Shown here: piece after piece, positions 46,623 to 55,689 of the stretch
Layout: the number at the start of each line of letters is the position of its first letter
Numbering within the stretch: the stretch's first letter is position 1
Origin: Betaproteobacteria bacterium SG8_41
Lineage (GTDB): Bacteria; Pseudomonadota; Gammaproteobacteria; Burkholderiales; SG8-41
Direction: 5' to 3'
Assembly: GCA_001303585.1 (NCBI GenBank)
Contig: LJTT01000014.1
Location: forward strand, 25,743-89,742
Length of the DNA: 64,000 nucleotides
The notes under the pieces: generated by a model
Told to the model about the DNA's origin: nothing
Databases searched by the model: none
Seen by the model: the letters and a program-made list of their open reading frames with translations, nothing else
Program-made: the position numbers and the translations under genes

Positions 46623-48341
46623 TTACTTCAGCGGCCATACTTCGGACAGGTATTTCCAGTTGATGAAGTAGTAAAGCACGAACGCCGTCAGGAACACCAT
46701 GGCAAGCGTAAAAGTACCGGGCGCGGACCAGGCGTGCGCGCCGCCGTGCGCCTGCAGCGCCGCCGCGGCCGGTCGGGTCGGTGCTGGCGCCATGCCTTCG
46801 ACCACGCGCACCGTTTTGAAACCAGGGGTCTCGATGCGCTTGCCGAGGAACACGGAGTAGACCGTCACCAGCAGATACATCGCGCCGCCCACGACCGCGA
46901 GCAGCCCGCCGATCCCCATCAACGCCATCATGAGGTGCGCGGTACCCGGGAACTCGAAGCCGAGCGGGTTGCCCGCGAACGTGATGTCCCAGTGCCGCCG
47001 CGGCACGCCGAGCGTGCCGGCGCCCATCATGAACACCGACACCATGGTCATGCCCAGTGCGAATACGTACGGCTGCCACTGGGCAATCTTCGGGAACGCC
47101 AGTTCGCGGCGGAAGATCGCGGGGATCACGAAATAGGTCACGGCCATGAACGCCAGCGTCGTGCCGAGCACCACCGTGGCGTGGAAGTGCCCCGGCACGT
47201 AGATCGTGTTGTGGATGATGATATTCAGCTGCTCCACGCCCATGATCACGCCCGAGATCCCCCCGAGGAATCCGAATCCCAGCAGCGAGAGGAACATGCC
47301 CGAGAACACGGGGTTCGACCACGGCGCCTTGCGCAGCCATTCGAACAGGCCCTTGGTGAAGCCCTTCTTGCGCTGCGCAATTTCGATCGATCCGGGCACC
47401 GTCAGGCCATGCACCATGGAAGCCAGCACCGCAAGATAGAGCGCGTAGCTCGTGTTGAGGATCTTCCAGTTCGAGGTGAGGCCCGGGTCCACCAGCAGGT
47501 GGTGCGCGCTCGCAATCGTGATGAAAAGGATGTAGAGCAGGAACGCAAGCCGGCTCACTTTCTCGCTCATCGGCTTCGCCCCGAAGATGATGGCGGCGAT
47601 CGCGTACCACACCGCCACGTGCGCCGAGACGTTGATCTGCTGCGAGGAGTGGCCGAATGCCCACCAGATCGTCCGGTACATCAGCGAGTCGATGTGGTCA
47701 ACGAGTCCGATCGACCAGAAGAACGTCGGAATCAGGATGATCGCGCCGCTTGCGATCGTGAATACCGCGATGATCGCAGCGGTCACGGCACCGAACGTGA
47801 CCAGCGGGACCGACCCGTTGTAGGTGCGCTCTTCCTTGCCGACCACCAGCGTGCCGAAGAACACGAAGCAGGCGATGAGCGCTCCGACCGCGAAGAGAAT
47901 CAGGCCGAGGTAGAAGGTCGGGTGCGCGCCCATCGGCGCGTACGAGGTGAACATCACGCTCGAATCGCCCCGGAATACGGCGTAGTTGTTGATCACCGCG
48001 CCCATCACCATCAGCATGAACGCTACCCATGCGAGCCGTGGCGTCGCGAGACGGCAGCCGAGCAGCACCGAGCCCGCGAAGTAGAGTATCGCGATCTCGA
48101 AGAAGATGATCCAGAAGACCAGCATGTCGAGCCCGTGACCGGTCAGCATCAGGTAATACCAGTCGGGCGGCAGCAGGTGGATCGCCTGCCAGCGAGTCAG
48201 CGTGATCAGCAGGCCAAGGATACCGCCCACGAGCAGCGACACGACAGCTGCGACGGCGTTGGCCTTGATCAGCGCTTCCGCGGGCTGGTGCACCTTGAGC
48301 CCCGTCATGGGGCAGGTCCGGAACAGTCTGTTGATGGCCAT
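46623..48341 (-). CDS. B-type heme-copper subunit I lacking the active-site tyrosine (sNOR-like)
   Basis: 572 aa, about 13 transmembrane helices. By alignment from memory with Thermus ba3 subunit I, the helix VI motif GHPIVY is here GHSSQQ, so the cross-linked tyrosine is Gln 235. His 231, His 280-His 281 (SAHHLLVDPG) and His 385/His 387 (YVPGHFHATV) remain, and His 69 (LTGHGLD) is the low-spin ligand. This fits the sNOR (NorS) branch known from ammonia oxidisers rather than an oxygen reductase, and the order subunit I - II - SenC recalls norSY-senC. It may still be an unusual oxidase. GGGAGG precedes the ATG. Confidence 0.75.
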   Translation of the reverse strand: MAINRLFRTCPMTGLKVHQPAEALIKANAVAAVVSLLVGGILGLLITLTRWQAIHLLPPDWYYLMLTGHGLDMLVFWIIFFEIAILYFAGSVLLGCRLATPRLAWVAFMLMVMGAVINNYAVFRGDSSVMFTSYAPMGAHPTFYLGLILFAVGALIACFVFFGTLVVGKEERTYNGSVPLVTFGAVTAAIIAVFTIASGAIILIPTFFWSIGLVDHIDSLMYRTIWWAFGHSSQQINVSAHVAVWYAIAAIIFGAKPMSEKVSRLAFLLYILFITIASAHHLLVDPGLTSNWKILNTSYALYLAVLASMVHGLTVPGSIEIAQRKKGFTKGLFEWLRKAPWSNPVFSGMFLSLLGFGFLGGISGVIMGVEQLNIIIHNTIYVPGHFHATVVLGTTLAFMAVTYFVIPAIFRRELAFPKIAQWQPYVFALGMTMVSVFMMGAGTLGVPRRHWDITFAGNPLGFEFPGTAHLMMALMGIGGLLAVVGGAMYLLVTVYSVFLGKRIETPGFKTVRVVEGMAPAPTRPAAAALQAHGGAHAWSAPGTFTLAMVFLTAFVLYYFINWKYLSEVWPLK

Positions 48342-48351
48342 GGTCCTCCCC

Positions 48352-48900
48352 CTATTTGCTGGTCACGACGTAGAGCTTGCTCACCATCGTGTGGTGGTTG
48401 ATGCCGCAATACTCGTTGCAGATGATCGAGTAAGTGCCGGCCCTCGTGGGCGACACCTGGAGAATGTGCTCGTAGCCCGGATGGACCTGGATGTTGATGT
48501 TCTCGGGCTGCAGCGAGAAGCCGTGCAGCCAGTCGAGGGACATGAGGTGCAAGCGATAGGTCTGCCCCGCCTCGAGCTCGAGCATCGGCCACCATTGCCA
48601 CAGCCGCGCCACCAGGTAGACATCGCTCCCCGCGGGCGGCTTGACGACCGGGATCTTCTGGTCGGTCTCTTCCCGGATCTTGTGCTTGTCCACCATGGCT
48701 TGCGCCTTGGAAAGGAACAGCTCCGGCGTGCTGCGGTAGGCCTCGTTGGCGAGGTTCTGCTTACCGAACACGTGCCAGTAGGGCATCATCAGGAACATGA
48801 ACAGGCACCAGATGAAGGCCACCACGATCCACGTGATCTCGAGCGGCTCGATCGGCTGCTTCCACCAGATTCGCTGCTCCGGCGGCTGAATCGCACTCAT
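48352..48900 (-). CDS. Heme-copper subunit II with CuA site (NorY/CoxB-like)
   Basis: 182 aa. One N-terminal transmembrane helix (ITWIVVAFIWCLFMFLMMPYW) and a cupredoxin domain. The CuA ligands are His 126 (WLHGFSL), Cys 161, Cys 165, His 169 and Met 172 in CNEYCGINHHTM. It accepts electrons from cytochrome c. It is shorter than usual CoxB (one TM span, compact domain), as in B-type oxidases and NorY. Ribosome site GAGGAG; ends 10 bp before the subunit I gene. Confidence 0.85.
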   Translation of the reverse strand: MSAIQPPEQRIWWKQPIEPLEITWIVVAFIWCLFMFLMMPYWHVFGKQNLANEAYRSTPELFLSKAQAMVDKHKIREETDQKIPVVKPPAGSDVYLVARLWQWWPMLELEAGQTYRLHLMSLDWLHGFSLQPENINIQVHPGYEHILQVSPTRAGTYSIICNEYCGINHHTMVSKLYVVTSK

Positions 48901-48937
48901 GATTTCTTCTCCTCTCGGTGGACGGGTGCGGGACGGA

Positions 48938-49120
48938 TCACTTGGCGATCGGGATGCCCACGATTTCCATGACGCCCCAGATTACGTAAAGGACCGTCGG
49001 CACGACCACCCCGAGGAAGAGCAACAGGAAGGGGTTGTCGAGCAACTGCTGCATGAAGGGAATGCCGTCTTCGAGGTCCTCCAGATCGTCCGCGGGCGTT
49101 GTGTTGCGCGTATCAGCCAT
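48938..49120 (-). CDS. Small single-span membrane protein, possible subunit of the heme-copper complex
   Basis: 60 aa. An acidic N-terminus (DDLEDLEDGIPFMQQLLDNP) and one transmembrane helix (LLLFLGVVVPTVLYVIWGVMEI). It resembles the small fourth-subunit or CbaD-type peptides of B-type oxidases. The ATG at 49120 follows AAGGAGG. It is the first gene of the subunit II-I-ctaB-sco operon. Confidence 0.75.
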   Translation of the reverse strand: MADTRNTTPADDLEDLEDGIPFMQQLLDNPFLLLFLGVVVPTVLYVIWGVMEIVGIPIAK

Positions 49121-49204
49121 GTCGCCTCCTTGGTTGGTACATAGGTACGAGCGGGTTGTTTCCGCTTTAGCGGGGCAATCTATCCCAGCAAAAATGGCCC
49201 TCCC

Positions 49205-49218
49205 ATGATGTAAATCAA
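49205..49218. promoter_or_regulatory. FNR/DNR-type box 15 (one mismatch)
   Basis: ATGAT-GTAA-ATCAA, one base off the consensus. The predicted minus-strand start near 49170 gives a 50-nt leader to the heme-copper operon. Confidence 0.55.
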
Positions 49219-49271
49219 GCTTCCGAGAGCCGACCCCGGTGCCCGGGCGCGCTGCCGCAGCGCAAAAAATC

Positions 49272-49285
49272 TTGACGCAAATCAA
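49272..49285. promoter_or_regulatory. FNR/DNR-type box 16
   Basis: Perfect TTGAC-GCAA-ATCAA palindrome. The predicted plus-strand start near 49320 would give a 69-nt leader to ctaA. It sits 67 bp from box 15. Confidence 0.75.
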
Positions 49286-49388
49286 CCGGAATGGCGCCAC
49301 AGTCGTTACTATTCTGGCGTCCCCTACAATTCAGGCGGACGCGCCGCCGGCCATCGACGCCGCGCGCCGCGCCCGCCGCAAACCAATC

Positions 49389-50423
49389 ATGGCAAGCACT
49401 CATCACAGGGCCGTCGCAGTCTGGCTCCTCACCTGTTGCGCGTTGATCTTTGCGATGGTCGTGCTGGGCGGGGTAACCCGGCTCACGCACTCCGGCCTCT
49501 CGATCGTCGAATGGCAACCGCTCGTGGGGACCGTGCCCCCGCTCAATGATCAGGACTGGCAGGCATTATTCGAGAAATACCGCCAGACGCCGGAGTATCG
49601 GCAGGTGAACAAGGGCATGAGCGTCGACGAGTTCAAGGGCATCTTCTGGCTCGAGTACTTCCACCGCTTGCTCGGTCGTCTTATCGGCGTCGTTTTCTTC
49701 GTGCCGCTGCTCTATTTCTGGCTGCGGCGCCGCCTCGACCGCCCTCTCGGAGTGCAGCTGGGCGGCATATTCCTGCTGGGCGCGCTGCAAGGCGGGTTAG
49801 GCTGGTACATGGTGGCGAGCGGGTTGATCGACGAGCCGCGCGTGAGCCAGTTCCGCCTGACCGCACACTTGTCGCTCGCTTTCCTGATCTACGCGGCGAT
49901 CCTGTGGGTGGCGCTCGACCTGCTTTGGCCCCGCGACCGCGCCGGCGACGCCACCGGCCCGCTGCGGCGCATGGCGTGGGCAATCACCGCGGTGGTGGCC
50001 GCCATGGTGATCACCGGCGGGTTCGTTGCCGGCATAAGGGCGGGCAAGGCCTACAACACTTTTCCCCTAATGAATGGTCACCTCGTCCCACCGGAGATCT
50101 TCATGCTCGATCCGTGGTATTCGAACTTTTTCTACAACATGGCGACCGTGCAGTTCGATCATCGGTTGTTCGCGTGGGTACTGGCGGTGCTGGTGACCCT
50201 GTTCTGGCTGAAGATCATGCGCAGCAATGCGGGCGCCCGTGTGCGCATGCTGGCGCACGTCCTGCTCGCCGCTCTAGTCGTCCAGGTCACACTGGGGATT
50301 AGCACGCTGTTGCTCGCGGTGCCGGTCGCGCTTGGCGCCGCACACCAGGGCGGTGCCCTCGTTGTTCTGACCGTCGCGATCGCGCTCAATCACGCCCTGC
50401 GCCGACACGAATCGATTCCGTGA
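49389..50423 (+). CDS. ctaA: Heme A synthase (COX15/CtaA)
   Basis: 344 aa, eight transmembrane helices. LTHSGLSIVEWQPLVGTVPPL, EYFHRLLGRLIG, RVSQFRLTAHLSLAF, NTFPLMNGHLVP, VQFDHRLFAWVL and GAAHQGGALVVL are the alphaproteobacterial/mitochondrial COX15-type motifs carrying the heme histidines. It converts heme O to heme A. The ATG at 49389 is supported by family length; the longer ORF from 49239 spans the FNR-type box. Confidence 0.93.
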   Translation: MASTHHRAVAVWLLTCCALIFAMVVLGGVTRLTHSGLSIVEWQPLVGTVPPLNDQDWQALFEKYRQTPEYRQVNKGMSVDEFKGIFWLEYFHRLLGRLIGVVFFVPLLYFWLRRRLDRPLGVQLGGIFLLGALQGGLGWYMVASGLIDEPRVSQFRLTAHLSLAFLIYAAILWVALDLLWPRDRAGDATGPLRRMAWAITAVVAAMVITGGFVAGIRAGKAYNTFPLMNGHLVPPEIFMLDPWYSNFFYNMATVQFDHRLFAWVLAVLVTLFWLKIMRSNAGARVRMLAHVLLAALVVQVTLGISTLLLAVPVALGAAHQGGALVVLTVAIALNHALRRHESIP

Positions 50424-50768
50424 ATCGTAAGACGTGAACCGTGAATCGGAATTTGGCCGCAGGCAACCGCAGGTGCACACAGATATTACGGAAAATCAAA
50501 TCCGCTCTTACGCGCGCCTAAATCACGTTTCATGCACATTAATACCGGCGTTCATCGGCGGCTATAACTACGGTGATCAGTGACCCGTGAGCGGTGATCA
50601 GAGCCACGTCTGTTTCTGGTTCTTGTTAATGATCCATGGCGTGCTTGGCGTTATTGCGGTTCAAATTCAACCGCGCTTCTCTCCGCGCTTCCGCGGTTCA
50701 ATGTTTGGTGATCCGCGTTTATCTGCGCTTATCTGCGGCTGAAAATGCTTTTCCGTCTTGGGAAGTCT
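50424..50768. repeat. Interspersed intergenic repeat, locus G (345 bp without a gene)
   Basis: Begins right after the ctaA stop with GTGAATCGTAAGACGTGAACCGTGAATCGG, then GGCCGCAGGCAACCGCAGG, a GTGACCCGTGAGCGGTGATCAG block (50581-50602) and GATCCGCGTTTATCTGCGCTTATCTGCGGC (50710-50739). No gene, promoter or RNA was recognised. Confidence 0.7.
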
Positions 50769-51395
50769 CTAATCGCCCTCCGGACGCAATAGCGACTGCA
50801 GCTTCCGGGGCACGAGATTCGCAATGCGCCGGCGCAGCCGCCGCATTTCCTGGCCGGCTTCCGCGCCAAACAATGGATCGCGGTTCTCAGTGAAAGCAAC
50901 GGCCATCGCTGACCAGTCCGATTCTGTGAGATGCGCATCGGCAAGGGGCAGAATGACGCCTTCCTCCTTGCGCATGTGATCGCCAAGCAGCGCCGCATAG
51001 GCATCCACCGCAGCAATGAAGGTGGCAAGCCCATCCGGCGCGCCCCCCTGGTAGCGCACCAGCGTCTGGGCGAGGTAGCCCATCAGCTGACCGCTCCGAA
51101 CATGCTCGCCCTGCAATTCGTCCAGCTCCGCCGAGCCCTCGCGCGTTCGCGCCCGCAGCGCCTTGAACAGGTACTCGTCTTCCTTCGGGTGGTGCTGGCG
51201 CTCGGGGAAAGATTCGATGTAGTAGAGCATCGCCGCCAGCAGTCGGTAGTCGGGCTCGATCAGCCCCTGCTGCAAATCGCTCAGCAGGCGCTGCAGCGCC
51301 GCTACCACCGTCCCGAGCGCCCGGTGCTCCGCCTGAATCACCGCAACGGCGCGGTCACGGCTCGCTCTGGCCGCGTGTGCGTCAACGCTTGTCAT
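50769..51395 (-). CDS. Hemerythrin-like domain protein
   Basis: 208 aa, all-helical. AVIQAEHRALGTVVAALQRLL, YYIESFPERQHHPKEDEYLF, LQGEHVRSGQLMGYL and LGDHMRKEEGVILPLADAHL carry the H-HxxxE-HxxxD-type ligands of a di-iron hemerythrin. A C-terminal region (LRRRIANLVPRKLQSLL) is basic. The ATG at 51395 (GGAG 8 nt upstream) overlaps the ccoS end; 51425 is the alternative. It is the third gene after ccoI and ccoS. Confidence 0.8.
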   Translation of the reverse strand: MTSVDAHAARASRDRAVAVIQAEHRALGTVVAALQRLLSDLQQGLIEPDYRLLAAMLYYIESFPERQHHPKEDEYLFKALRARTREGSAELDELQGEHVRSGQLMGYLAQTLVRYQGGAPDGLATFIAAVDAYAALLGDHMRKEEGVILPLADAHLTESDWSAMAVAFTENRDPLFGAEAGQEMRRLRRRIANLVPRKLQSLLRPEGD

Positions 51396-51588
51396 GTCCG
51401 GTGCTCCGTGTTTCGCCGCGTTCATGGTAATCCGCCACCCTCCCCGGCGCATCATCGTCCATCAGGATGCGGTGCGCCGGCCCTTCCAGGTCTTCGAACT
51501 GGCCGCTCTCCAGAGCCCACCAGAACACGGCGCCGATGGCGAACACCAGCACTAGGCTCAAGGGGATCAGCATGTAGAGAATATCCAT
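51382..51588 (-). CDS. ccoS: cbb3-type oxidase assembly protein CcoS
   Basis: 68 aa. MDILYMLIPLSLVLVFAIGAVFWWALESGQFEDLEGPAHRIL: one transmembrane helix followed by the CcoS signature SGQFEDLEGPA. CcoS is needed for cofactor insertion into the cbb3 oxidase subunit I. Starts 3 bp after the ccoI stop. The cbb3 structural genes are not in the window. Confidence 0.88.
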   Translation of the reverse strand: MDILYMLIPLSLVLVFAIGAVFWWALESGQFEDLEGPAHRILMDDDAPGRVADYHERGETRSTGHDKR

Positions 51589-51590
51589 GA

Positions 51591-54116
51591 TCAGGCCCGC
51601 GCCGGAGCAACATCGCCCTGCGGCACGAGTCCGCCCCCGGGAGCGGGCGCGCGCAGGAGCCGCACGGCATTCAGCACCACCGCGAGCGAGCTGCCCGACA
51701 TGCCGATTGCCGCGACGAGGGGTGACACCCAGCCCGCCAGCGCAAGCGGAACCGCCACCGCGTTGTAAGCGATCGCCCATGCGAAATTCTGGCGCACGAC
51801 GCGCAGGGTGCGCTCTGCCGTGTCGAACGCATGGGCCAGTCCGTGCAAGCCCTCGGTCAGAAGCACCATGTCAGCGTTGACCTGCGCGAGCTCGGTGCCG
51901 CTGCCCATCGCGACCGAGACCTGGGCCTGCGCCAGGACGGGAGCATCATTGATGCCGTCACCGACCATGGCCACCACGGCGCCACGCGATTGAAGCTCCC
52001 GGACGAACTCGACCTTCGCCTCGGGTGTTGCCGCACCACGCATGATCTCGATGCCCAGCTCGCGCGCGACATGCTCGACGTGATGAACCCGGTCGCCCGA
52101 GAGCAGGCACACCTGCCGGCCGCGCGCGCCCAGCTCGCGCACGAGTTGCCGCGCGCCGGGTCTCAGCGCGTCGCCAAACGTGAAGAGTGCAAGCCAACCG
52201 CGCTCGTCGCCAAGCGCCACGACCGAGACGTCACCCGCCGCGAATACCAGTTCCGCGGGCGGTGGCTGCCGGTGCAGCGCAGCGACAAATTCGAGACTGC
52301 CAATGCGATAGCGGGCGCCATGAATGCTCGATTCAACCCCCTCTCCGGGAAAATTGCGCGCAGCCTCGGCGCGCACACTCTCACTGACTGGATCTGCGGC
52401 AGCGGCGACCAGCGCGCGTGCAACGGGGTGCTCGGAGCCCCGCTCCACCGCGGCCCCAAGCGCCAGGCACCGTTCGGCGCTGAGGGCACCGACAGGCAGC
52501 ACGCCGATCAGGGCGAGGTCGCCGCCCGTCAGCGTGCCCGTCTTGTCGAAAATCACGTGCGTCGCCCGTGCCAGCGTCTCCAGGGCATGCCCGCGTGTCA
52601 CAAGCACGCCAGCCGCGTGGAGCCGCCCGGTCGCAGCGGTCAGCGCGGCGGGCGTCGCCAGCGAGAGCGCGCACGGACACGTGACGACCAGCACAGCAAC
52701 GACGATCCAGATCGCCCGCGGCGGATCGATCGCGTGCCAGGCAATGCCGGCGGCCAAGGCGACGACCAGCAGCGCCGCCACAAACCACTGCGCGACGGCA
52801 TCCGCGAGCTGCGCGATGCGCGGCTTTTCTGCCTGGGCGCGCTCGATCAATCGCAGAATGCCTGCCAGCACGGTCGCCTCACCCACCCGGCCCACTTCCA
52901 TCACCAGCGGGCTCCTGACGTTGAGCGCACCACCCATCAGGGAGTCGCCGGGGCGTTTGCCGATCGAACGCGACTCGCCAGTCAGCATCGATTCATCCAG
53001 CGCGCTCTCTCCATCCACAACGAAGCCGTCCGCAGGCACTGTCGCGCCTGGACGCACCAGCACGCGGTCCCGGGGTCGCAGGTTCGCCACCGCGACCGAC
53101 TCCGTCGCGTCGGGACGACCGTCGACAACGCGCTCGGCCACGGCGGGCACGAGGCCGACGAGCCGCTGCTGCGCCCGCACCGCGCGCGCCCGCATGCTCA
53201 ACTCGAGGTAGCGCGCGCCAAGGAGCAGGAAGACGAACATGGCGATCGAGTCGTAGTAGACATCGCCCGCGCTCCTCAACGTTGCCGCGAGACTGGAAAC
53301 AAAGGCAATCACGATGGCAATCGCGACCGGGACGTCCATCCCGATTTGACCGGCTGCGATGCCGCGCCACGCGCCCCGATAAAATGGCACGGCCGCCCAG
53401 AGCACGACCGGCAGCGTCAGCACGAGGCTTGCGATGCGCAGGAGCTGCTCGATATCCGCGCTCATGTCGCCGTCGGCAATATAGGCAGGAACGGCGCACA
53501 TCATGACCTGCGCCATGCCCAGACCGGCGACGAACAGACGCGCGAGGTGGCGGCGTCGCTCGCGCCGCTCCAGCGCTTCGCTGCTCTTGGCATCGAAGGG
53601 ACACGCGCGGTAGCCGATCTCGGTCACCGCGCGCAGGATATCGCTCAACCGCACCCGGCGCTCGTCCCATTTCACCCGCACGCGGCCTGTTGCGTAATTC
53701 ACGGCGGCGCTTTCGACGCCGGGAACGCGCGCGAGCCGGCGCTCGATCAGCCAGGTGCAGGCCGCACACGTGACACCTTCAAGCAGCAAGGAGGCTTCCT
53801 TGCTGTGCAACTCGGTCGCTTCAACGAAAGTCGACTGGACTGCCGGCAGGTCGTACCGGCACAGCTCGTCGGGCACGACTGCCGCCGGGCGTCCCGGCAA
53901 CTCCTGCCGCTGCCGGTAGTAGTCGCCCAGGCCATTCTCGACGATCGTTCGCGCCACCGCTTCGCAACCCGCGCAGCACATCCTGCGGCGCACGCCATCG
54001 ATCACAGCTTCGTTTTGAATGCCGGGCGGCACCGGCTCGCCACAGTGGAAGCAGCCGAGATCCGTATCCACGGCAGTGCCGTTTCCGGGGTAGGGGGAAT
54101 CAGCAACTGTCGTCAT
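51591..54116 (-). CDS. ccoI: Copper-transporting P1B-type ATPase CcoI
   Basis: 841 aa. N-terminal Cys-rich domain (CFHCGEPVPPG, MCCAGCEAV), HMA domain with GVTCAACTWLIERRL, eight transmembrane helices with VTCPCALSLATP (the CPC transport motif), DKTGTLTGG phosphorylation site, SEHPVA and GDGINDAPVL. The CcoI/FixI group moves Cu for cbb3 oxidase assembly. The ATG at 54116 fits the transcription start (about 54134) predicted from the FNR-type box; a TTG 7 codons upstream is possible. Leader about 18 nt. Confidence 0.92.
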   Translation of the reverse strand: MTTVADSPYPGNGTAVDTDLGCFHCGEPVPPGIQNEAVIDGVRRRMCCAGCEAVARTIVENGLGDYYRQRQELPGRPAAVVPDELCRYDLPAVQSTFVEATELHSKEASLLLEGVTCAACTWLIERRLARVPGVESAAVNYATGRVRVKWDERRVRLSDILRAVTEIGYRACPFDAKSSEALERRERRRHLARLFVAGLGMAQVMMCAVPAYIADGDMSADIEQLLRIASLVLTLPVVLWAAVPFYRGAWRGIAAGQIGMDVPVAIAIVIAFVSSLAATLRSAGDVYYDSIAMFVFLLLGARYLELSMRARAVRAQQRLVGLVPAVAERVVDGRPDATESVAVANLRPRDRVLVRPGATVPADGFVVDGESALDESMLTGESRSIGKRPGDSLMGGALNVRSPLVMEVGRVGEATVLAGILRLIERAQAEKPRIAQLADAVAQWFVAALLVVALAAGIAWHAIDPPRAIWIVVAVLVVTCPCALSLATPAALTAATGRLHAAGVLVTRGHALETLARATHVIFDKTGTLTGGDLALIGVLPVGALSAERCLALGAAVERGSEHPVARALVAAAADPVSESVRAEAARNFPGEGVESSIHGARYRIGSLEFVAALHRQPPPAELVFAAGDVSVVALGDERGWLALFTFGDALRPGARQLVRELGARGRQVCLLSGDRVHHVEHVARELGIEIMRGAATPEAKVEFVRELQSRGAVVAMVGDGINDAPVLAQAQVSVAMGSGTELAQVNADMVLLTEGLHGLAHAFDTAERTLRVVRQNFAWAIAYNAVAVPLALAGWVSPLVAAIGMSGSSLAVVLNAVRLLRAPAPGGGLVPQGDVAPARA

Positions 54117-54168
54117 GCGCCCAGGGCCTTGGTTCAAGGCATCGTAAAGCCCGCACCGCGGATCGATT

Positions 54169-54182
54169 TTGATCTAGGTCAA
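54169..54182. promoter_or_regulatory. FNR/DNR-type box 17
   Basis: Perfect TTGAT-CTAG-GTCAA palindrome upstream of ccoI-ccoS, as expected for cbb3 oxidase genes. Confidence 0.75.
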
Positions 54183-54227
54183 TAGCACAACTCCCTGTTG
54201 CACCTGCAAAAAAAAACAATTCTCCGT

Positions 54228-54256
54228 TTGGAGACACCCCCCGGCGACCGTACAAT
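54228..54256 (+). promoter_or_regulatory. Sigma-70-type promoter of aat, apparently leaderless
   Basis: TTGGAG (54228-54233), a 17-bp spacer and TACAAT (54251-54256), followed by 6 nt to the ATG at 54263. Transcription would begin at or within a base of the start codon. Confidence 0.5.
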
Positions 54257-54262
54257 CCGCGC

Positions 54263-54877
54263 ATGATCCCGTGGCTTGGCGCGCACGATCCCTTTCCCCC
54301 GGTGGAACACGCACTCGCCGAGCCGAACGGACTGCTGGCCGCAGGCGCCGATCTCGCAGTGCCGCGATTGCTGGCGGCCTATCGTCAAGGCATCTTTCCG
54401 TGGTACGGCGAGGGCCAACCGGTGCTCTGGTGGAGCCCCGACCCACGGATGGTGCTCTTCCCCGACGAGTGCAAGCTCTCGCGCTCGCTGCGCCGGCGTA
54501 TCGCCAGGCGCGATTACGAGGTGCGCGCCGACTCGGCTTTCGATGCCGTGATCCGTTGCTGCGCCGCGCCGCGCCCGGGCCAGGAGGGCACGTGGATCAC
54601 GGAAGACATGATCGCGGCCTATAACGCGCTGCATCGTGCGGGGCACGCGCACTGCGTCGAGACCTGGGTCGGCGGCGCGCTTGCCGGCGGCCTTTATGGC
54701 GTCGCCATTGGCCGCATGTTCTACGGCGAATCGATGTTCACGGACGTGTCGGACGCGTCCAAGATCGCGCTTGCGCATCTCGTGCGTCAGCTCGAACGCT
54801 GGCGACGCATCTTGCGCGCTTCGGCGCCCGGGAGATTCCGCGCGTCGAATTTATGCGAAAGCTCTCAACCTTGGTAA
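54263..54877 (+). CDS. aat: Leucyl/phenylalanyl-tRNA--protein transferase
   Basis: 204 aa, full-length. [57 protein letters not shown] and [30 protein letters not shown] are the family blocks. It adds Leu or Phe to N-terminal Arg/Lys, marking proteins for ClpAP. Followed 36 bp later by bpt. Confidence 0.95.
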   Translation: MIPWLGAHDPFPPVEHALAEPNGLLAAGADLAVPRLLAAYRQGIFPWYGEGQPVLWWSPDPRMVLFPDECKLSRSLRRRIARRDYEVRADSAFDAVIRCCAAPRPGQEGTWITEDMIAAYNALHRAGHAHCVETWVGGALAGGLYGVAIGRMFYGESMFTDVSDASKIALAHLVRQLERWRRILRASAPGRFRASNLCESSQPW

Positions 54878-54913
54878 ACTATCCTGACCCGGCATCGAAG
54901 TGGCGCCTCGACG

Positions 54914-55654
54914 ATGACTTATTTGACTGACTTTCCGCTCTCAGTCCTGCAGTTCTATGCGACGGCGCCCTATCCTTGCAGCTATCTCCCCGACCGCATG
55001 CTCCCCGACCGCATGGCGCGCTCGCAAGTCGCGACGCCAAGCCATCTGATCGACGGCCCCGTCTACAGCGAGCTGGTGCGCGCCGGCTTCCGGCGCAGCG
55101 GCGCTTTTACCTACCGGCCGTTCTGCGACCACTGCCGCGCCTGCGTCCCGGTGCGCATCCTTGCGGAGGAATTCGAGCCCACACGCACGCAGCGCCGCGC
55201 GCTCAAGCGTCACGGCGAACTCAAATCGGAAATGCTGACCCTGAAGTACAGCCCCGAGCACTACGCGCTCTACCTGCGCTACCAGTCGCGCCGTCACGCG
55301 GGCGGCGGAATGGACCAGGACAGCCGCGAGCAGTACCGCCACTTCCTGCTTCAAAGCAACGTCGAGACGCGCCTCATCGAGTTCCGCGAGAAGGGCACCC
55401 TGCGCATGATCTCGATCCTCGATCAGCTTCAGGACGGGCTCTCCTCTGTCTACACGTTCTTCGATCCCGACGTCGAAGGCGCGAGCTTCGGCACCTACAA
55501 CATACTGTGGCAAATCGAGCTTTGCCGTAAGCTCGACCTGCCTTATCTCTATCTCGGCTACTGGATCGCGCAAAGCCGCAAGATGGCTTACAAGATCCAG
55601 TTCCAGCCGATGCAAGGCCTCGTCGACGGGCGCTGGCAGCCCGTCAAAGCCTAG
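54914..55654 (+). CDS. bpt: Aspartate/glutamate leucyltransferase (Bpt, ATE1 family)
   Basis: 246 aa. [21 protein letters not shown], the Cys-rich [15 protein letters not shown] and [20 protein letters not shown] are diagnostic of bacterial ATE1 homologues that leucylate N-terminal Asp/Glu. With aat this forms the secondary and primary arms of the N-degron pathway. GATG start at 54914. Confidence 0.93.
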   Translation: MTYLTDFPLSVLQFYATAPYPCSYLPDRMLPDRMARSQVATPSHLIDGPVYSELVRAGFRRSGAFTYRPFCDHCRACVPVRILAEEFEPTRTQRRALKRHGELKSEMLTLKYSPEHYALYLRYQSRRHAGGGMDQDSREQYRHFLLQSNVETRLIEFREKGTLRMISILDQLQDGLSSVYTFFDPDVEGASFGTYNILWQIELCRKLDLPYLYLGYWIAQSRKMAYKIQFQPMQGLVDGRWQPVKA

Positions 55655-55689
55655 CCCCGACCGCCGGGCCTAGCACTCGGCTTTCAGCA

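Noticed and set aside
46236..48401. 721-aa plus-strand ORF opposite ctaB and subunit I
   Set aside because: His/Arg/Glu-rich shadow of membrane-protein genes.
51831..54185. 784-aa plus-strand ORF opposite ccoI
   Set aside because: Shadow of a P-type ATPase with all motifs on the minus strand.
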